Below, in pieces: positions 49,872 through 60,843 of a stretch of DNA of 64,000 nucleotides (its first letter is position 1; each line of letters begins with the position of its first letter). The DNA is taken from NCBI RefSeq assembly GCF_900116895.1, contig NZ_FPCF01000006.1, positions 95,177 through 159,176 of the forward strand, given 5' to 3'. The stretch comes from Pseudidiomarina donghaiensis (lineage in GTDB: Bacteria > Pseudomonadota > Gammaproteobacteria > Enterobacterales > Alteromonadaceae). The position numbers and the translations under genes were made by a program. The notes below the pieces were generated by a model that was not told the origin of the DNA, did not search any database, and worked only from the letters and a program-made list of their open reading frames with translations.

Positions 49872-50771
49872 ATGACCGATGACGCTGCCCGTAGTCGCCA
49901 AGGAGTGTTTTTTGCGATCGCTGCTTACACTATGTGGGGCATTGCACCTGTGTATTTTAAGTGGCTTGAGTCTGTCCCGGCGCTCGAAATACTCAGCCAC
50001 CGAATTATTTGGTCATTTATTCTGGTGCTAGCACTTATTCTGGTATTAGGTCGTGGTGGCCGTTTAAAACCCGTACTGCAGAACAAAAAGCAAATGTTGC
50101 GCTTAGCATTAGCCACCTGCTTACTTGGCGGTAACTGGTTTTTGTTTATCTGGGCCATTAATAACGACCATATTCTTGACGCCAGCTTGGGTTATTACAT
50201 CAACCCGCTGTTGAATGTGGCGATTGGCATGGCGTTCTTTGGTGAGCGAATGCGCAATATGCAGCTAGTTGCGATTGCACTTGCCGTAACTGGGGTGCTT
50301 ATTCAGGTGATATCGTTTGGCTCGGTGCCATGGGTGGCATTGGCACTCGCGTGCAGCTTCGCTATTTATGGTGCGATTCGTAAACGCTTGCCAATTGATT
50401 CAATGACTGGCTTATGGCTAGAAACCTTGATTTTATTGCCGGCAGTGCTGATTTACATGGTACTTTTTGCTAGCTCAAGTGCCGCAGATATGACCCAGAA
50501 CACTTGGCAGATTAATACCCTGCTCATTGCCGCTGGCGTCGTCACCACCGCTCCGCTGTTGTGTTTCACCGCCGCCGCCCAACGTATTCGTTATTCAACA
50601 CTTGGTTTTTTCCAATACATTGGGCCGTCCATCATGTTCATTCTGGCGGTGTGGGTTTATGGCGAACCGTTAGCCACGGATAAGTTAGTGACCTTCGGTA
50701 TTATCTGGCTTGCGTTAGCTATTTACAGCGTCGACACGCTGCTATTTCAGCAGCGTTCTAAGCGCGCGTAA
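49872..50771 (+). CDS. rarD: RarD/EamA-type transporter
   Basis: A 299-residue protein with ten helices in two EamA repeats. RarD signatures include FFAIAAYTMWGIAPVYFKWL, HRIIWSFILVLAL, LGYYINPLLNVAIGMAFFGERM and GFFQYIGPSIMFILAVWVYGEP. RarD proteins were linked to chloramphenicol sensitivity, but their substrates are unclear. The gene diverges from recQ and its 3' end overlaps uvrD by 25 nt. Confidence 0.93.
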   Translation: MTDDAARSRQGVFFAIAAYTMWGIAPVYFKWLESVPALEILSHRIIWSFILVLALILVLGRGGRLKPVLQNKKQMLRLALATCLLGGNWFLFIWAINNDHILDASLGYYINPLLNVAIGMAFFGERMRNMQLVAIALAVTGVLIQVISFGSVPWVALALACSFAIYGAIRKRLPIDSMTGLWLETLILLPAVLIYMVLFASSSAADMTQNTWQINTLLIAAGVVTTAPLLCFTAAAQRIRYSTLGFFQYIGPSIMFILAVWVYGEPLATDKLVTFGIIWLALAIYSVDTLLFQQRSKRA

Positions 50772-52942
50772 GCAACCACCAACCATTTGCTACCCACATC
50801 GTCGAAATTAATTTGTATACGACTTTGTGGGCCAGTGCCTTCGTAGTTCAACACCGTGCCTTCGCCAAATTTAGTGTGGCGCACACGTTGCCCCAAGCTG
50901 TAGCCGGTTTCTTCAAAGGCTTGATGGCTAGCGCCACTATGAAAACGCCCTAATGCCGGCGAATGGTGTTTGGTTGTGGCTTGCAAACGCACATGGTTGA
51001 GCATTTCGGGCGGCATTTCCCCCACAAAACGGCTGATGCGGTTAATACGTTCTTGGCCATAAATACGGCGCTGCTCGGCATAGGTAATCACTAACTTTTG
51101 CATAGCGCGCGTCATACCGACATAACACAAGCGGCGCTCTTCTTCTAAGCGGCCACTTTCCCCCAACGACATTTGTGATGGGAATAAACCTTCTTCTACG
51201 CCCACCATAAACACCAATGGAAACTCGAGGCCCTTGGCACTGTGCAAGGTCATCAGTTGCACCGCGTCTTGGTGCGCATCGGCTTGCTCTTCGCCAGACT
51301 CAAGCGCAGCATGGGCCAAGAAGGCATTTAACGGTGTCATATCATCTTCAATCACATCATCTAAGGTATTGAAGTTGTCACAGGCGTTTACCAGCTCTTT
51401 TAAGTTTTCTACCCGTGTTTCAGCTTTCTCGCCTTTTTCTGATTCATACATGGCCATTAAACCAGAGCTTTTTATCACGGTGTCAGCTTGGCGCCCAAGT
51501 GGGTAGTCGGCGGTTTCATCTTCAAGCTGGTCAATTAAATCTAAAAAAGCTTTGACCGCGTTGCCGGCCCGACCTGACAACACTTTTTCGTGCACTAACT
51601 GCTTCGCTGCCTCCCACATGGGTAAGCCGCGTTCGCGCGCGCCACTGCGAATAATATCTAGGGTGCGGTCACCGATGCCGCGTGTGGGGGTGTTGATCAC
51701 GCGCTCAAGTGCAGCGTCGTCATTGCGACTCGCTAGTAAGCGCAAATAGCCCAGTGCGTCTTTCACTTCTTGGCGATCAAAGAAGCGCAAACCGCCATAA
51801 ATACGATAAGGAATTCGCGCATGCAGCAACGCTTCTTCGAGCACTCGTGATTGCGCGTTACTACGATATAAAATGGCGACATCTTGTAGCGCATTACCAT
51901 GTTCGTTCCATTGTTCAATGCGCCCGGCAATATACCGCGCTTCGTCCATTTCATTGAACGCTGCGTAAAGATCAATTGGCTCGCCAGAAGCACCTTCTGT
52001 CCAGAGCTCTTTGCCTAAGCGCCCGTCATTGTTGGCAATAACTTCATTGGCTGCGGTCAAAATATTATTGGTAGAACGGTAATTCTGCTCTAAGCGAATG
52101 GTCAGCACATTCGGGAAGTCGCGCAAAAACTGATGAATATTCTCAACTTTTGCACCGCGCCAGCCATAAATAGATTGGTCGTCATCGCCCACAATGGTCA
52201 CATAATTATTGTGTTCGGTTTCTTGCCCCACACCGGAGAGCAGTTTAATCCATGCATATTGAATGGTGTTGGTGTCTTGAAACTCGTCCACCAAAATATG
52301 CCGAAAACGGCGTTGGTAATGCTCACGGACGTGACGATTCTCGCGCAGCAGCTCTTGTGCTCGCAATAGCAACTCAGCAAAATCAACAAGCCCAGCGCGA
52401 TCACAGGCAACTTGGTAGGCGTCATATATTTCTTTGAATGTGCGCTCATTAATGTCGTAGCCGTCTAAGTGATGCGGCCGCAGGCCTTCATCTTTTTTGG
52501 CATTAATAAACCACTGTGCTTGCTTAGGTGGCCAACGCTTTTCATCTAGGTTTAGACTTTTAATGGTGCGCTTAATCAAGCGCTGTTGGTCGTCACTATC
52601 AAGAATTTGAAAGTTCTGCGGCAATCCAACATCCATATAATGCGCGCGTAATAAACGGTGGGCCAATCCGTGAAAGGTGCCCATCCACATGGCCCGCACC
52701 GAACTACCTAACAGCTGCTCAACGCGCCCACGCATTTCAGCCGCGGCTTTGTTGGTAAAAGTTACCGCCATAATGCTATGCGGTGACAAACCGCGCTCTT
52801 GAATAAGCCACGCAATACGATGCACCAGCACCCGTGTTTTGCCACTGCCAGCGCCAGCAAGCACCAACATATGGCGCTCATCAGCACCAACGGCTTCGCG
52901 CTGTTTGTCATTCAATGGGGCGAGTAAAGGATGCTCATGCAT
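50747..52942 (-). CDS. uvrD: DNA helicase II (UvrD)
   Basis: A 731-residue SF1 3'-5' helicase for nucleotide excision and mismatch repair. Motifs: LNDKQREAVGA, Walker A LAGAGSGKTRVLVHRIAWL, DEFQDTN, GDDDQSIYGWRGA, QNYRSTNNIL, TLHSAKGLEFPLVFMVGVEEGLFP and VGMTRAM. The C-terminal part (GYSLGQRVRHTKFGEGTVL) is the UvrD Tudor-like tail. Length is close to E. coli UvrD (720). Downstream of the HAD/xerC cluster on the same strand, as in E. coli where uvrD lies near xerC-yigB. Confidence 0.97.
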   Translation of the reverse strand: MHEHPLLAPLNDKQREAVGADERHMLVLAGAGSGKTRVLVHRIAWLIQERGLSPHSIMAVTFTNKAAAEMRGRVEQLLGSSVRAMWMGTFHGLAHRLLRAHYMDVGLPQNFQILDSDDQQRLIKRTIKSLNLDEKRWPPKQAQWFINAKKDEGLRPHHLDGYDINERTFKEIYDAYQVACDRAGLVDFAELLLRAQELLRENRHVREHYQRRFRHILVDEFQDTNTIQYAWIKLLSGVGQETEHNNYVTIVGDDDQSIYGWRGAKVENIHQFLRDFPNVLTIRLEQNYRSTNNILTAANEVIANNDGRLGKELWTEGASGEPIDLYAAFNEMDEARYIAGRIEQWNEHGNALQDVAILYRSNAQSRVLEEALLHARIPYRIYGGLRFFDRQEVKDALGYLRLLASRNDDAALERVINTPTRGIGDRTLDIIRSGARERGLPMWEAAKQLVHEKVLSGRAGNAVKAFLDLIDQLEDETADYPLGRQADTVIKSSGLMAMYESEKGEKAETRVENLKELVNACDNFNTLDDVIEDDMTPLNAFLAHAALESGEEQADAHQDAVQLMTLHSAKGLEFPLVFMVGVEEGLFPSQMSLGESGRLEEERRLCYVGMTRAMQKLVITYAEQRRIYGQERINRISRFVGEMPPEMLNHVRLQATTKHHSPALGRFHSGASHQAFEETGYSLGQRVRHTKFGEGTVLNYEGTGPQSRIQINFDDVGSKWLVVAYARLERC

Positions 52943-53005
52943 GGAAAGTCACCAAAAATTCAAAATTGCAGTGTAGTGGCTGAGTACTGTATATGCAACC
53001 AGTTA

Positions 53006-53728
53006 TCATGCCATTTTTAATAGAAACTGTGTGAGTTTCGCTAAGTCGTGATAGGCCAATGTCGGCAATATGTGTAAGTGCTCAGCACGCCCCAAACCGC
53101 CAGTAAACCAAGCGCTTTGCCAGCCAACTCGGTGCGCCCCAAGTATATCAGCGCTTGGGCTATCACCCACATGCAACCAATTATAGGGGGCTAGCTGTGG
53201 TTGCATGGCTGCCGCAGCTTGAAACATGTCCGCAAATGGCTTGCCGCGAAGGCTATCGGAAGGCTGCAATACCCCTTGAAAATAAGCACCCAGGCCAATA
53301 GCGTCGACATTCACGTTGCCATTACTTAGTGCGTACAACGGATAACGCTCAGCAAGCGCTGCAAGGTGCCCATGTACCGCAGGCGCTATATCAACTGCAT
53401 TACGATGCGCCATAAAGTGGGCAAAGGCCGCCTCGGCGCCAGCACGAGCCTCGTCGTCGCCAATACCGAATGATTGCAAACCAGCGGTCAGTGCTCGTAA
53501 GCGCAATTGCGTCATGTTACTTGCCAAATCGGGCTCACGGCGCATAAGCGCCATGCGGTGTGCCGACCAGTCAGCAGCCTGCCAGGTTGCGGTTTGGGGA
53601 AATTCTCGCACGACAAAATCGCGCACCGCCTGCTCGGCTCGCAGCATAACGGGCACGTTGTCATAAAGGGTGTCGTCAAGATCAAAGCTTAGCGCTTGAA
53701 CCGGCATGAGGCGTCGATAAAACTGCAT
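53006..53728 (-). CDS. yigB: HAD hydrolase YigB (FMN phosphatase family)
   Basis: A 240-residue HAD-superfamily hydrolase. Motif I is LSFDLDDTLYDN, motif II YALSNGN, motif III Lys in RGKPFADMF, and the HVGDSPSADILGAHRVGWQSAWF segment closes it. YigB dephosphorylates FMN in riboflavin metabolism. It lies 9 nt after xerC, matching the E. coli order dapF-yigA-xerC-yigB. The first few codons are uncertain. Confidence 0.92.
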   Translation of the reverse strand: MQFYRRLMPVQALSFDLDDTLYDNVPVMLRAEQAVRDFVVREFPQTATWQAADWSAHRMALMRREPDLASNMTQLRLRALTAGLQSFGIGDDEARAGAEAAFAHFMAHRNAVDIAPAVHGHLAALAERYPLYALSNGNVNVDAIGLGAYFQGVLQPSDSLRGKPFADMFQAAAAMQPQLAPYNWLHVGDSPSADILGAHRVGWQSAWFTGGLGRAEHLHILPTLAYHDLAKLTQFLLKMA

Positions 53729-53737
53729 GTTAAGCCT

Positions 53738-54640
53738 TTATTTTTTCTTTCTGGCGCGCGGATGGGCGCCATCATAAACCTTGGCAAGATGCTGAAAGTC
53801 TAAGTGGGTATATACCTGTGTGGTACTCAAGTTAGCATGCCCAAGTAGCTCTTGCACTGCGCGTAAATCACCGCTCGATTCTAACATATGCGAAGCAAAC
53901 GAGTGACGCAGTTTATGAGGGTGTAAGTTGCCTTTGAGCCCTTGTTGCTGCCCCCAAAAGTTCAAGCGTACTTGCACGGTACGTGGGTTAATACGCTGTT
54001 GGCGTTGGGATATGAATAATGCCACTTCGTCTAGTTTGCTCCCAAGCCACTGCGCGCGCACGGGTAACCAACGCTCCAGTGCTTCGGCAGCGCAACGGCC
54101 ATAGGGCACAATGCGCGTTTTATTGCCTTTACCCAGCACACGTAGCTCGCGGTGACGGCTATGAATGGCATCGATGTCTAAAGCGACTAATTCTGCCAAA
54201 CGCAAACCACTGCCATACAGCAATTCCATCATTGCTGCATCACGTATGGCGAGCGGATCATCTTGGGGCAACTGCAACAGTTGACTAATGCTATCCACAT
54301 CAAGGTTTTTCGGAAGTCGTTTGGCGGCGCGCGGAGCTTTAAGTTGTGCGGCTGGGTTGTCGAGCAACCACTGGTCGCGCATTAAATAGTTACAAAAGGT
54401 ACGCCATGCGGCTAAACGCAATGCCAGCGACGCATCGCCCAAGCCACGCCGGCGCCAGCTAATAAATAAGCGTTCGAGCACCGGTAATGTAAGCTGTTTC
54501 GGTTCTGTCACTTGGCTGCTTGATAGCTCGACCAGGTCGTCCGCTAAAATAGCGCCATAACTGCGTAAAGTGTGCTCGGCGAGCCCTCGCTCGCCGGCTA
54601 GGTGATCAAGAAAGCATTGCCTTAGCGCATCAAGCGTCAT
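53738..54640 (-). CDS. xerC: Tyrosine recombinase XerC
   Basis: A 300-residue recombinase that resolves chromosome dimers with XerD at dif. The catalytic Arg is in LLYGSGLRLAELVALD, the Lys in LGKGNKTRIVP, and the C-terminal box HPHKLRHSFASHML and HANLSTTQVYTHLD hold His, Arg and Tyr. The start [11 protein letters not shown] at 54640 overlaps the DUF484 stop by 11 nt; the open frame upstream adds 11 unlikely residues. Confidence 0.95.
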   Translation of the reverse strand: MTLDALRQCFLDHLAGERGLAEHTLRSYGAILADDLVELSSSQVTEPKQLTLPVLERLFISWRRRGLGDASLALRLAAWRTFCNYLMRDQWLLDNPAAQLKAPRAAKRLPKNLDVDSISQLLQLPQDDPLAIRDAAMMELLYGSGLRLAELVALDIDAIHSRHRELRVLGKGNKTRIVPYGRCAAEALERWLPVRAQWLGSKLDEVALFISQRQQRINPRTVQVRLNFWGQQQGLKGNLHPHKLRHSFASHMLESSGDLRAVQELLGHANLSTTQVYTHLDFQHLAKVYDGAHPRARKKK

Positions 54641-55346
54641 CGCTCTGTGCCTGGTAACTTGCCTGATGAGCAAGCAATGGCGGCAAAATCTTGGTGAGTA
54701 AGGCTTGTAGCTGACGCACTAAGAGGGTGTCCATTGCCGGTTCAAAATGCCCAGCGTCATGGTTGCCTATGGCCAACATACCCAATTCGCCTTTGTCGCC
54801 CAATAAAATCAGTGCCACTGAAGCAATTGGCTCATTGGGGAAGAGTAATTTCTTTTCGTCTTCGGTTAACCGGCCCAAGTACACATTGGCCGACTGAAAA
54901 CGCTTGCTCAATAGTTTCTTGTGCGTGTCGGCCGCAAAGGTAAACTGCTCGTCCAACTCAATTGGGCTATCAAAAAACTTCAATGACAACGCTGGCATAT
55001 TCAGTTGCGTTGAAAACGTTTCTTGCAGTGCATCCATCACTTCAGCCAAATGGGTGCAAGCAAGCAATGCCACATACAAATCGCTGTACGCACGAAATAG
55101 CTCTTCGTTGCGCCGTGCAGTGACCATCAAGTCGGTAATTTCTTCTTCAAGCTGCATAATGCGTTGGCGCAATACTTGCTGCTGACGCTCAACGAGCGAC
55201 ACCGCGCCGCGCTCTTGATGGCGCAAACTCAGTTGCTTAAGTAGCTGCGGATGATGCTCAAAAAAGTCTGGGTTCTCGGCCAAATACTGCGCTATCAGCG
55301 TGTCATCAACCACAGGGTTCGGTATTGCTTTAACGTCCGTCGTCAT
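54630..55346 (-). CDS. DUF484 (YigA-type) GAF-like protein
   Basis: A 238-residue DUF484 protein: [22 protein letters not shown] at the N terminus, a coiled-coil segment ([19 protein letters not shown]), and a GAF-like C-terminal half ([39 protein letters not shown]). Function is not known. It overlaps dapF by 4 nt and xerC by 11 nt, so all are translated together. Confidence 0.93.
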   Translation of the reverse strand: MTTDVKAIPNPVVDDTLIAQYLAENPDFFEHHPQLLKQLSLRHQERGAVSLVERQQQVLRQRIMQLEEEITDLMVTARRNEELFRAYSDLYVALLACTHLAEVMDALQETFSTQLNMPALSLKFFDSPIELDEQFTFAADTHKKLLSKRFQSANVYLGRLTEDEKKLLFPNEPIASVALILLGDKGELGMLAIGNHDAGHFEPAMDTLLVRQLQALLTKILPPLLAHQASYQAQSDDA

Positions 55347-56164
55347 AATTTTAGGTATCCATCATATACATGCTCAGCAGGGCCTGTCATACGCACTTGC
55401 TGGCCTGGTTGCCAGCGAATACTCAGTTGCCCACCCGGTAATTCAACGGTGACCTGTTCATCGAGCTTACCTTGGCGCATGCCAATTACTGCAGCAGCAC
55501 AGGCACCGCTTCCACAAGCTTGGGTTTCACCCACGCCGCGCTCATAAACTCGTAGCTTCACATGCTGGCGATCAATCACTTGCATAAAGCCGACATTAAC
55601 ACCCTCAGGGAAGCGCTCATGTGTTGCAATCGCTTGCCCTAAGGAAGCTACCGGTGCGGTGTCGATATTGTCCACTTCAATCACACAATGCGGGTTGCCA
55701 ATGCCCATGACCCCACACAAAATAGTTTGGTCTTGCTCGCGCAGAATATAGGTCAGCTCTTCTTTGTTGGCCTTAAAAGGCACGTCGCTAGGGTTAAACT
55801 GCGGCTGCCCTATTTCAACCGTAATACGCCCATCGCGCTCATGGTGCAAGACCATTTTGCCAGCTTTGGTGCTCACCCGCAGATGATTGCGATTGCTCAG
55901 GCCTTTTAGTTTCACAAACAAAGCGAAGCAGCGTGCACCGTTACCGCATTGCGACACTTCGCTGCCATCGGCATTAAAAATTCGATAATGAAAGTCTAAG
56001 TCGGGGTCATAGGGCGGCTCAACTAACAATAGTTGGTCGAAGCCAATGCCACGGTGGCGATCGGCCCAGTGTCGTATTTGCTCAGGGTTCACATAAATAT
56101 TCTGGGTTACCCCGTCAATCACCATGAAGTCATTGCCGAGCCCATGCATTTTGGCAAAATTCAT
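55343..56164 (-). CDS. dapF: Diaminopimelate epimerase
   Basis: A 273-residue enzyme interconverting LL- and meso-diaminopimelate for lysine and peptidoglycan. Catalytic Cys are in [13 protein letters not shown] (near 75) and [13 protein letters not shown] (near 220), with [12 protein letters not shown] at the start. It overlaps lysA by 4 nt. Confidence 0.97.
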   Translation of the reverse strand: MNFAKMHGLGNDFMVIDGVTQNIYVNPEQIRHWADRHRGIGFDQLLLVEPPYDPDLDFHYRIFNADGSEVSQCGNGARCFALFVKLKGLSNRNHLRVSTKAGKMVLHHERDGRITVEIGQPQFNPSDVPFKANKEELTYILREQDQTILCGVMGIGNPHCVIEVDNIDTAPVASLGQAIATHERFPEGVNVGFMQVIDRQHVKLRVYERGVGETQACGSGACAAAVIGMRQGKLDEQVTVELPGGQLSIRWQPGQQVRMTGPAEHVYDGYLKL

Positions 56165-57411
56165 TCAGGCGTCTCCAACAGGTGTTCACCTTTCCATAAG
56201 TCTTCTAGCCGTTCACGCTCACGTATGATTTGAACTTGCCCCCCATTCACCATCACTTCCGCAGCACGAGGGCGCGTGTTGTAATTTGAGCTCATGGTAA
56301 AACCATAGGCGCCAGCGTTCATCACTGCCAATCTATCACCTTCTTGCGCCGATAAATGTCGCGCATGCCCCAAAAAGTCACCGGTCTCGCATACCGGCCC
56401 CACCACATCAACAATAGCCTTGTCGGCATCATGCTGACGCACTGGAATAATGTCATGATACGCTTGGTACAGAGCAGGGCGCATAAGGTCATTCATTGCG
56501 GCATCAACCAACACAAAGTTTTTGTCTTCGCCCGACTTTAAGTACTCTACCGTGGTGATTAGCGTGCCCGCGTTACCAACAATGGCACGGCCTGGCTCCA
56601 GTAGCATGGTTAAGTTACCCATGTTTTCCGCCCGCTCTAAAAGCGCTTGTAAGTAAACACTTACATCTGGCGCAAGCTCTTGCTGGTATGGAATGCCCAT
56701 GCCGCCCCCCATATCTAGGTGGGTAATTTTAATACCTTCTTCACGAAGTTCATGAATCAGGTTTAGCATAATATCAGCGGCATCTAGAAAGGGTTCTAGC
56801 GTTAAAATTTGCGAGCCGATATGGCAATCGAGCCCTTGTAATTTTATGTTTGGCAGTGCCATTGCGCGCTTAGCGACGGCTCGCGCATCTTGCATCGCAA
56901 TACCAAATTTATTGGCTTTTAGCCCAGTTGAAATGTACGGGTGGGTTTGCGCATCAACATCTGGGTTTACCCGCAGCGATACCGGAGCCATAACGCCATG
57001 CGCGTTGGCAACCTGGTTCAAACGCTCAAGTTCAGCGGCCGACTCGACATTAAAACAATAAATACCTTGCTCAAGGGCATAAGCCATTTCTTCTTGGCTT
57101 TTGGCTACCCCAGAGAACACCACGTCTTTAGCTTTACCACCCGCCGCAAGCACCCGCGCCAGCTCCCCGCCGGAAACAATGTCAAACCCGGCGCCTAAAC
57201 GGGCCAATAAATTCAAAACCGCCAAGTTACTGTTGGCTTTTACCGCGTAGCACAGCTTGTGCGGTGCAGGCCAATGCGCCGCGAAACCTTGCCAGTTGGC
57301 GGTGATCAAAGTTTGCGAATACACGTACAAAGGCGTGCCGTAGGTATCGCTAAGCTCATTCAGGTTGCATTGATCGGCATGCAAAATGCCATTTACATAA
57401 TCAAAACTCAT
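56161..57411 (-). CDS. lysA: Diaminopimelate decarboxylase
   Basis: A 416-residue PLP enzyme for the last step of lysine synthesis. The PLP lysine is in [11 protein letters not shown] (near 58). Other features are [26 protein letters not shown] (phosphate-binding) and the [11 protein letters not shown] and [10 protein letters not shown] segments near the C terminus. It overlaps the lipoprotein gene by 4 nt and dapF by 4 nt, the usual lptM-lysA-dapF block. Confidence 0.97.
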   Translation of the reverse strand: MSFDYVNGILHADQCNLNELSDTYGTPLYVYSQTLITANWQGFAAHWPAPHKLCYAVKANSNLAVLNLLARLGAGFDIVSGGELARVLAAGGKAKDVVFSGVAKSQEEMAYALEQGIYCFNVESAAELERLNQVANAHGVMAPVSLRVNPDVDAQTHPYISTGLKANKFGIAMQDARAVAKRAMALPNIKLQGLDCHIGSQILTLEPFLDAADIMLNLIHELREEGIKITHLDMGGGMGIPYQQELAPDVSVYLQALLERAENMGNLTMLLEPGRAIVGNAGTLITTVEYLKSGEDKNFVLVDAAMNDLMRPALYQAYHDIIPVRQHDADKAIVDVVGPVCETGDFLGHARHLSAQEGDRLAVMNAGAYGFTMSSNYNTRPRAAEVMVNGGQVQIIRERERLEDLWKGEHLLETPE

Positions 57412-57548
57412 GCCTGTTCAGCCTGCTCAGCGGGTTGATTCTGCTCGGGTGGAGGAGGTAATTCTAACGGCCCTTTTTGTCCACACGCGGCGATAAAACC
57501 GAGCGTTCCTGCTACAATGATCAGACGCATTACTTTCAAGTTAAACAT
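57408..57548 (-). CDS. lptM: LptM/YifL-type small lipoprotein
   Basis: A 46-residue lipoprotein: MFNLKVMRLIIVAGTLGFIAAC with lipobox FIAAC, then the conserved GQKGPLELPPPP and an acidic Gln/Glu/Pro tail. LptM assists assembly of the LptD/LptE LPS translocon. The start could also be the ATG at 57530 (40 residues). It is the first gene of the lysA operon and diverges from cyaY. Confidence 0.9.
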   Translation of the reverse strand: MFNLKVMRLIIVAGTLGFIAACGQKGPLELPPPPEQNQPAEQAEQA

Positions 57549-57637
57549 CGGTAAACTGTACCTAATTATTACGGTTAAAATTGTTGTTGTGTCTATCATC
57601 GCATTGAGACGCGCAAATGTCATTATCAGGAGTTGAC

Positions 57638-57964
57638 ATGCAAGAGCACGAATACCACGAATTAGCTGAATCAACCATATTAGCCATTGAAGAAGCAGTC
57701 GAAGCCTGCGGCGTTGACATTGATTGTGAGTCAGGTGGCGACATTTTGGAATTAACCTTTCCAAACAACACCAAAATGGTGATCAACAAGCAGCCGCCGT
57801 TGCACCAGCTCTGGGTAGCTACCAAGTTTAATGGGCATCATTTTGAGTGGCGCGATGGCCAGTGGATTGATAACCGCACCGGCAGTGAGCTATGGAGTTT
57901 GCTAAGCGAAGCCGCAAGCAAGCAAGCCGAAACCCCTATTTCTTTATCACCTGCGGATTCATAG
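57638..57964 (+). CDS. cyaY: Frataxin-like iron-sulfur assembly protein CyaY
   Basis: A 108-residue frataxin homologue. An acidic first helix is followed by the [17 protein letters not shown] strands and [17 protein letters not shown], matching CyaY (E. coli 106). It modulates IscS and delivers or regulates iron for cluster assembly. The ATG at 57638 has CAGGAG before it. It precedes hemC by 9 nt and diverges from lptM. Confidence 0.95.
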   Translation: MQEHEYHELAESTILAIEEAVEACGVDIDCESGGDILELTFPNNTKMVINKQPPLHQLWVATKFNGHHFEWRDGQWIDNRTGSELWSLLSEAASKQAETPISLSPADS

Positions 57965-57973
57965 GCCCTGTAC

Positions 57974-58915
57974 ATGAGTAAAACACTGACGATTGCCACC
58001 CGTAAAAGCCTACTCGCCATGTGGCAAGCTGAACATATTAAAGCCCGCTTAGAGCAGTTGCACAGCGACCTTTCGGTTGAGTTACTGCCGATGAGCACCA
58101 AAGGCGATGTTATTTTGGACACGCCACTGGCCAAAATTGGCGGTAAAGGCTTGTTCGTTAAAGAACTCGAAGTAGCCATGTTAGAAGGCAAAGCTGATTT
58201 AGCTGTGCACTCAATGAAAGACTTGCCGGTTGAGTTTCCAGAAGGTCTAGAGCTGTTCGGAATTTGCGAACGCGAAGACCCACGTGACGCCTTTGTGTCC
58301 AATAACTACGCACAATTATCAGAGTTGCCGGAAGGGGCTATTGTCGGTACCTGCAGCCTACGCCGCAAATGCCAAATTTTGGCAAACTTCCCGCACTTAG
58401 TGGTGCATGATTTGCGCGGTAACGTGCAAACCCGTTTGCGCAAACTCGACGAAGGCCAGTTTGATGCCATTATTTTGGCGGCTTCTGGGCTGATTCGCCT
58501 GGAGCTAACCGATCGCATTAAACAACGTATTCCGGCGGACTTGTGTCTGCCAGCAAATGGTCAAGGCGTACTTGGCATTGAATGCCGCAGCGACGACAAA
58601 GCCACAAAGGCACTACTAGCGCCGTTAACCTGCGCCGATACGCGCAGTTGTGTACTTGCCGAGCGCGCTATGAATCGACGTTTGCAAGGCGGCTGCCAAG
58701 TTCCCATTGGTGCCTACGCTGAGTTGCACGGCGACCAAATTCATTTGCGCGGCTTAGTTGGGCGCCCTGACGGCAGCGAAATTGTTGAAGGCGACATTAA
58801 AGGGCACCGTGACCACGCGGAAGCTTTAGGTACTGAGCTCGCTGAGTACTTACTCGCCCGCGGCGCCGGCAAAATTTTAAAAGACGTGTATGCGGAGAAT
58901 GACTTGCAGTCATGA
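57974..58915 (+). CDS. hemC: Hydroxymethylbilane synthase
   Basis: A 313-residue enzyme that joins four porphobilinogen into hydroxymethylbilane. Seen are [40 protein letters not shown], and the dipyrromethane-binding Cys in [13 protein letters not shown] (near 242). It starts the hemC-hemD-hemX-hemY cluster, overlapping hemD by 4 nt. Confidence 0.97.
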   Translation: MSKTLTIATRKSLLAMWQAEHIKARLEQLHSDLSVELLPMSTKGDVILDTPLAKIGGKGLFVKELEVAMLEGKADLAVHSMKDLPVEFPEGLELFGICEREDPRDAFVSNNYAQLSELPEGAIVGTCSLRRKCQILANFPHLVVHDLRGNVQTRLRKLDEGQFDAIILAASGLIRLELTDRIKQRIPADLCLPANGQGVLGIECRSDDKATKALLAPLTCADTRSCVLAERAMNRRLQGGCQVPIGAYAELHGDQIHLRGLVGRPDGSEIVEGDIKGHRDHAEALGTELAEYLLARGAGKILKDVYAENDLQS

Positions 58916-59691
58916 TGCATCAATTGCTGCTGTTGCGCCCAGAAGACCAAGCGGGTTCGTTAGTCGCCATGCTGCAGCAACGCGCCGCCGCGGCGGGCGT
59001 TCAAGCGGACTGTTTGGTACACAGTATGGTCAGCATTGGTTGCTATGACGACCCCAATCACAGTTTACGGAATATTTTGTCGCAAACTTGGCACGGCGGT
59101 TTAATGGTTAGCGTGAATGCTGCCAATTACTTTGCGCAACAAGCTCAGGCTTGGGCGCCAGAGTACGCCATGCCAATAGCGCGTTGGTTTGCGGTGGGGC
59201 CAACTAGTGCCCAGGCCATAGCCCGCGTTGTGCAGCGGCCCGTGACCTGCCCATGGCGCATACACAACAGCGACGCCTTGTTGCAGTTACCTGAGCTACA
59301 ACAGGTTGCAGGCCAACAGTGGTTGCTGGTTCGCGGTCGCGGTGGCCGTGAGCTGGTCGCCGACACCCTACGTGCACGCGGCGCACAAGTAACTTATTTA
59401 GAGGTTTACCAGCGCGTGCCAAGCAAGGTTGATCTGTCGACTATTGAACAGTGGCAGCAGCAGGTTCACGGCATTGTGGTTAGCAGTGCTGAACAGTTGG
59501 GTTATTTTCTTGCGGCGTTACCACAGCACGCGCTACATTGGCTATCACAGTGTTATTGGGTGCTTGCTAGCGAGCGACTTGCGAAGCTGTTACCGGTTGC
59601 CATGCGGCAACGAGTTGTTATTGCCGATAGCGCCACGCCATTTGCGCTTGCCGATGCTTGGCAAAGGTTAATAAAAAAGGAAGATTTATGA
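58912..59691 (+). CDS. hemD: Uroporphyrinogen-III synthase
   Basis: A 259-residue HemD that closes and inverts ring D of hydroxymethylbilane. HemD proteins diverge widely; here the two-domain pattern is seen with [46 protein letters not shown] and the late [14 protein letters not shown]. Position between hemC and hemX with 4-nt overlaps on both sides confirms it. Confidence 0.92.
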   Translation: MMHQLLLLRPEDQAGSLVAMLQQRAAAAGVQADCLVHSMVSIGCYDDPNHSLRNILSQTWHGGLMVSVNAANYFAQQAQAWAPEYAMPIARWFAVGPTSAQAIARVVQRPVTCPWRIHNSDALLQLPELQQVAGQQWLLVRGRGGRELVADTLRARGAQVTYLEVYQRVPSKVDLSTIEQWQQQVHGIVVSSAEQLGYFLAALPQHALHWLSQCYWVLASERLAKLLPVAMRQRVVIADSATPFALADAWQRLIKKEDL

Positions 59692-60839
59692 GTGAGTCCA
59701 CGTCTAACGAATTAGAACAACAAGAATCATCAACGCCGGTTGCTGATCACGACGACACGGCGACCAAGTCACCAGTATCTGCTACCGCAACTAAGTCGCG
59801 CTCTAGCAGCCTAGTGCCCTGGTTGGTGGTACTCATTCTTCTGCTTGTCATTGCTGCCGCTGGTTGGTTTGGCTACCGTCATTTAGTACCTATGCATACG
59901 CAGCATCAACAAGCGCTGGAAAACTTGCGTAACGAGCAAACCGCAACTCAAGCAGAATTGGAACAATTACAACAAGCGCTTGAAAGTACGTCGGGCCAAG
60001 TTAATGAGCAGCTTGAACAGGCGCTAAGCGCACAAGAGCAGCAGCTGCGTCAACAGTTGCAAGCACAACAATCACAACTTGCCGACTATCGGTTGGCGGT
60101 AGAGTCAGTGCAAGCTGAGCTAGCCAACCTAGATATGTCGCAAGAGTCAAATTGGCGCATTTTTGAAGCCCACGAACTGACTGGCCGAGCCGCAACCAAA
60201 CTGTGGATAGAACAAGACCCACAAGCAAGTTTAGCATTCTTGCGGTTGGCCCAATCACACTTGGTCGCCTTGAATAACCCAGCACATATGGCGGCGCGCC
60301 AAGCGTTAGCCAATGATATAGCTGCCCTTGAGCAACTGCCAGAAGCGCAAGTGACTGACGTGAGTTTAACTTTAGGTGCACTGCGTGACCGCATTAGCCG
60401 CAGTACGTGGTATCAACAACTGGCCATGACGGATAAGGAACAGGCTCCAACCGCAGACGACACTTGGTTAGCCAACTTAAAGCGCAGCGCCAATACCTTG
60501 TTGCAGCAGTTTGTTCGAGTACAGCGTCGTGACACGCCCGTTGAGCCCTTGATTGCTGACGCTTACTTTGACGTGGTGCAACAACGCCTTTTGCTACAAC
60601 TACAGTTGGCCCAACAAGCCGCTATGCAAGGTGAGCAAACGCTTTTCGAAACCACGCTCGAAGAAGCGATCAACCAATTGCAAGTACTTGAAGGGCAAAT
60701 TACAGATACCAGCATTACTGATGTTGTGAAGCAACTTACCGAGCTATCGCAAGTAACGCTGCGCCCCGATTACCCAACCCAGTTAGAAGCAACAAACCAG
60801 CTGGAACGTCTTGTTCGCCAACAAAACGTAGGGGGTTAA
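59688..60839 (+). CDS. hemX: HemX-type membrane protein
   Basis: A 383-residue inner-membrane protein with a Ser/Thr-rich cytoplasmic N terminus, one transmembrane segment (LVPWLVVLILLLVIAAAGWFGY, about 50-70), a Gln-rich coiled coil (about 80-150, LEQALSAQEQQLRQQLQAQQ) and a helical C-terminal domain. Its role in heme synthesis is not defined. It is often annotated as a uroporphyrinogen C-methyltransferase, but no such catalytic domain is visible. The start overlaps the hemD stop (ATGA). Confidence 0.9.
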   Translation: MSESTSNELEQQESSTPVADHDDTATKSPVSATATKSRSSSLVPWLVVLILLLVIAAAGWFGYRHLVPMHTQHQQALENLRNEQTATQAELEQLQQALESTSGQVNEQLEQALSAQEQQLRQQLQAQQSQLADYRLAVESVQAELANLDMSQESNWRIFEAHELTGRAATKLWIEQDPQASLAFLRLAQSHLVALNNPAHMAARQALANDIAALEQLPEAQVTDVSLTLGALRDRISRSTWYQQLAMTDKEQAPTADDTWLANLKRSANTLLQQFVRVQRRDTPVEPLIADAYFDVVQQRLLLQLQLAQQAAMQGEQTLFETTLEEAINQLQVLEGQITDTSITDVVKQLTELSQVTLRPDYPTQLEATNQLERLVRQQNVGG

Positions 60840-60843
60840 TGGT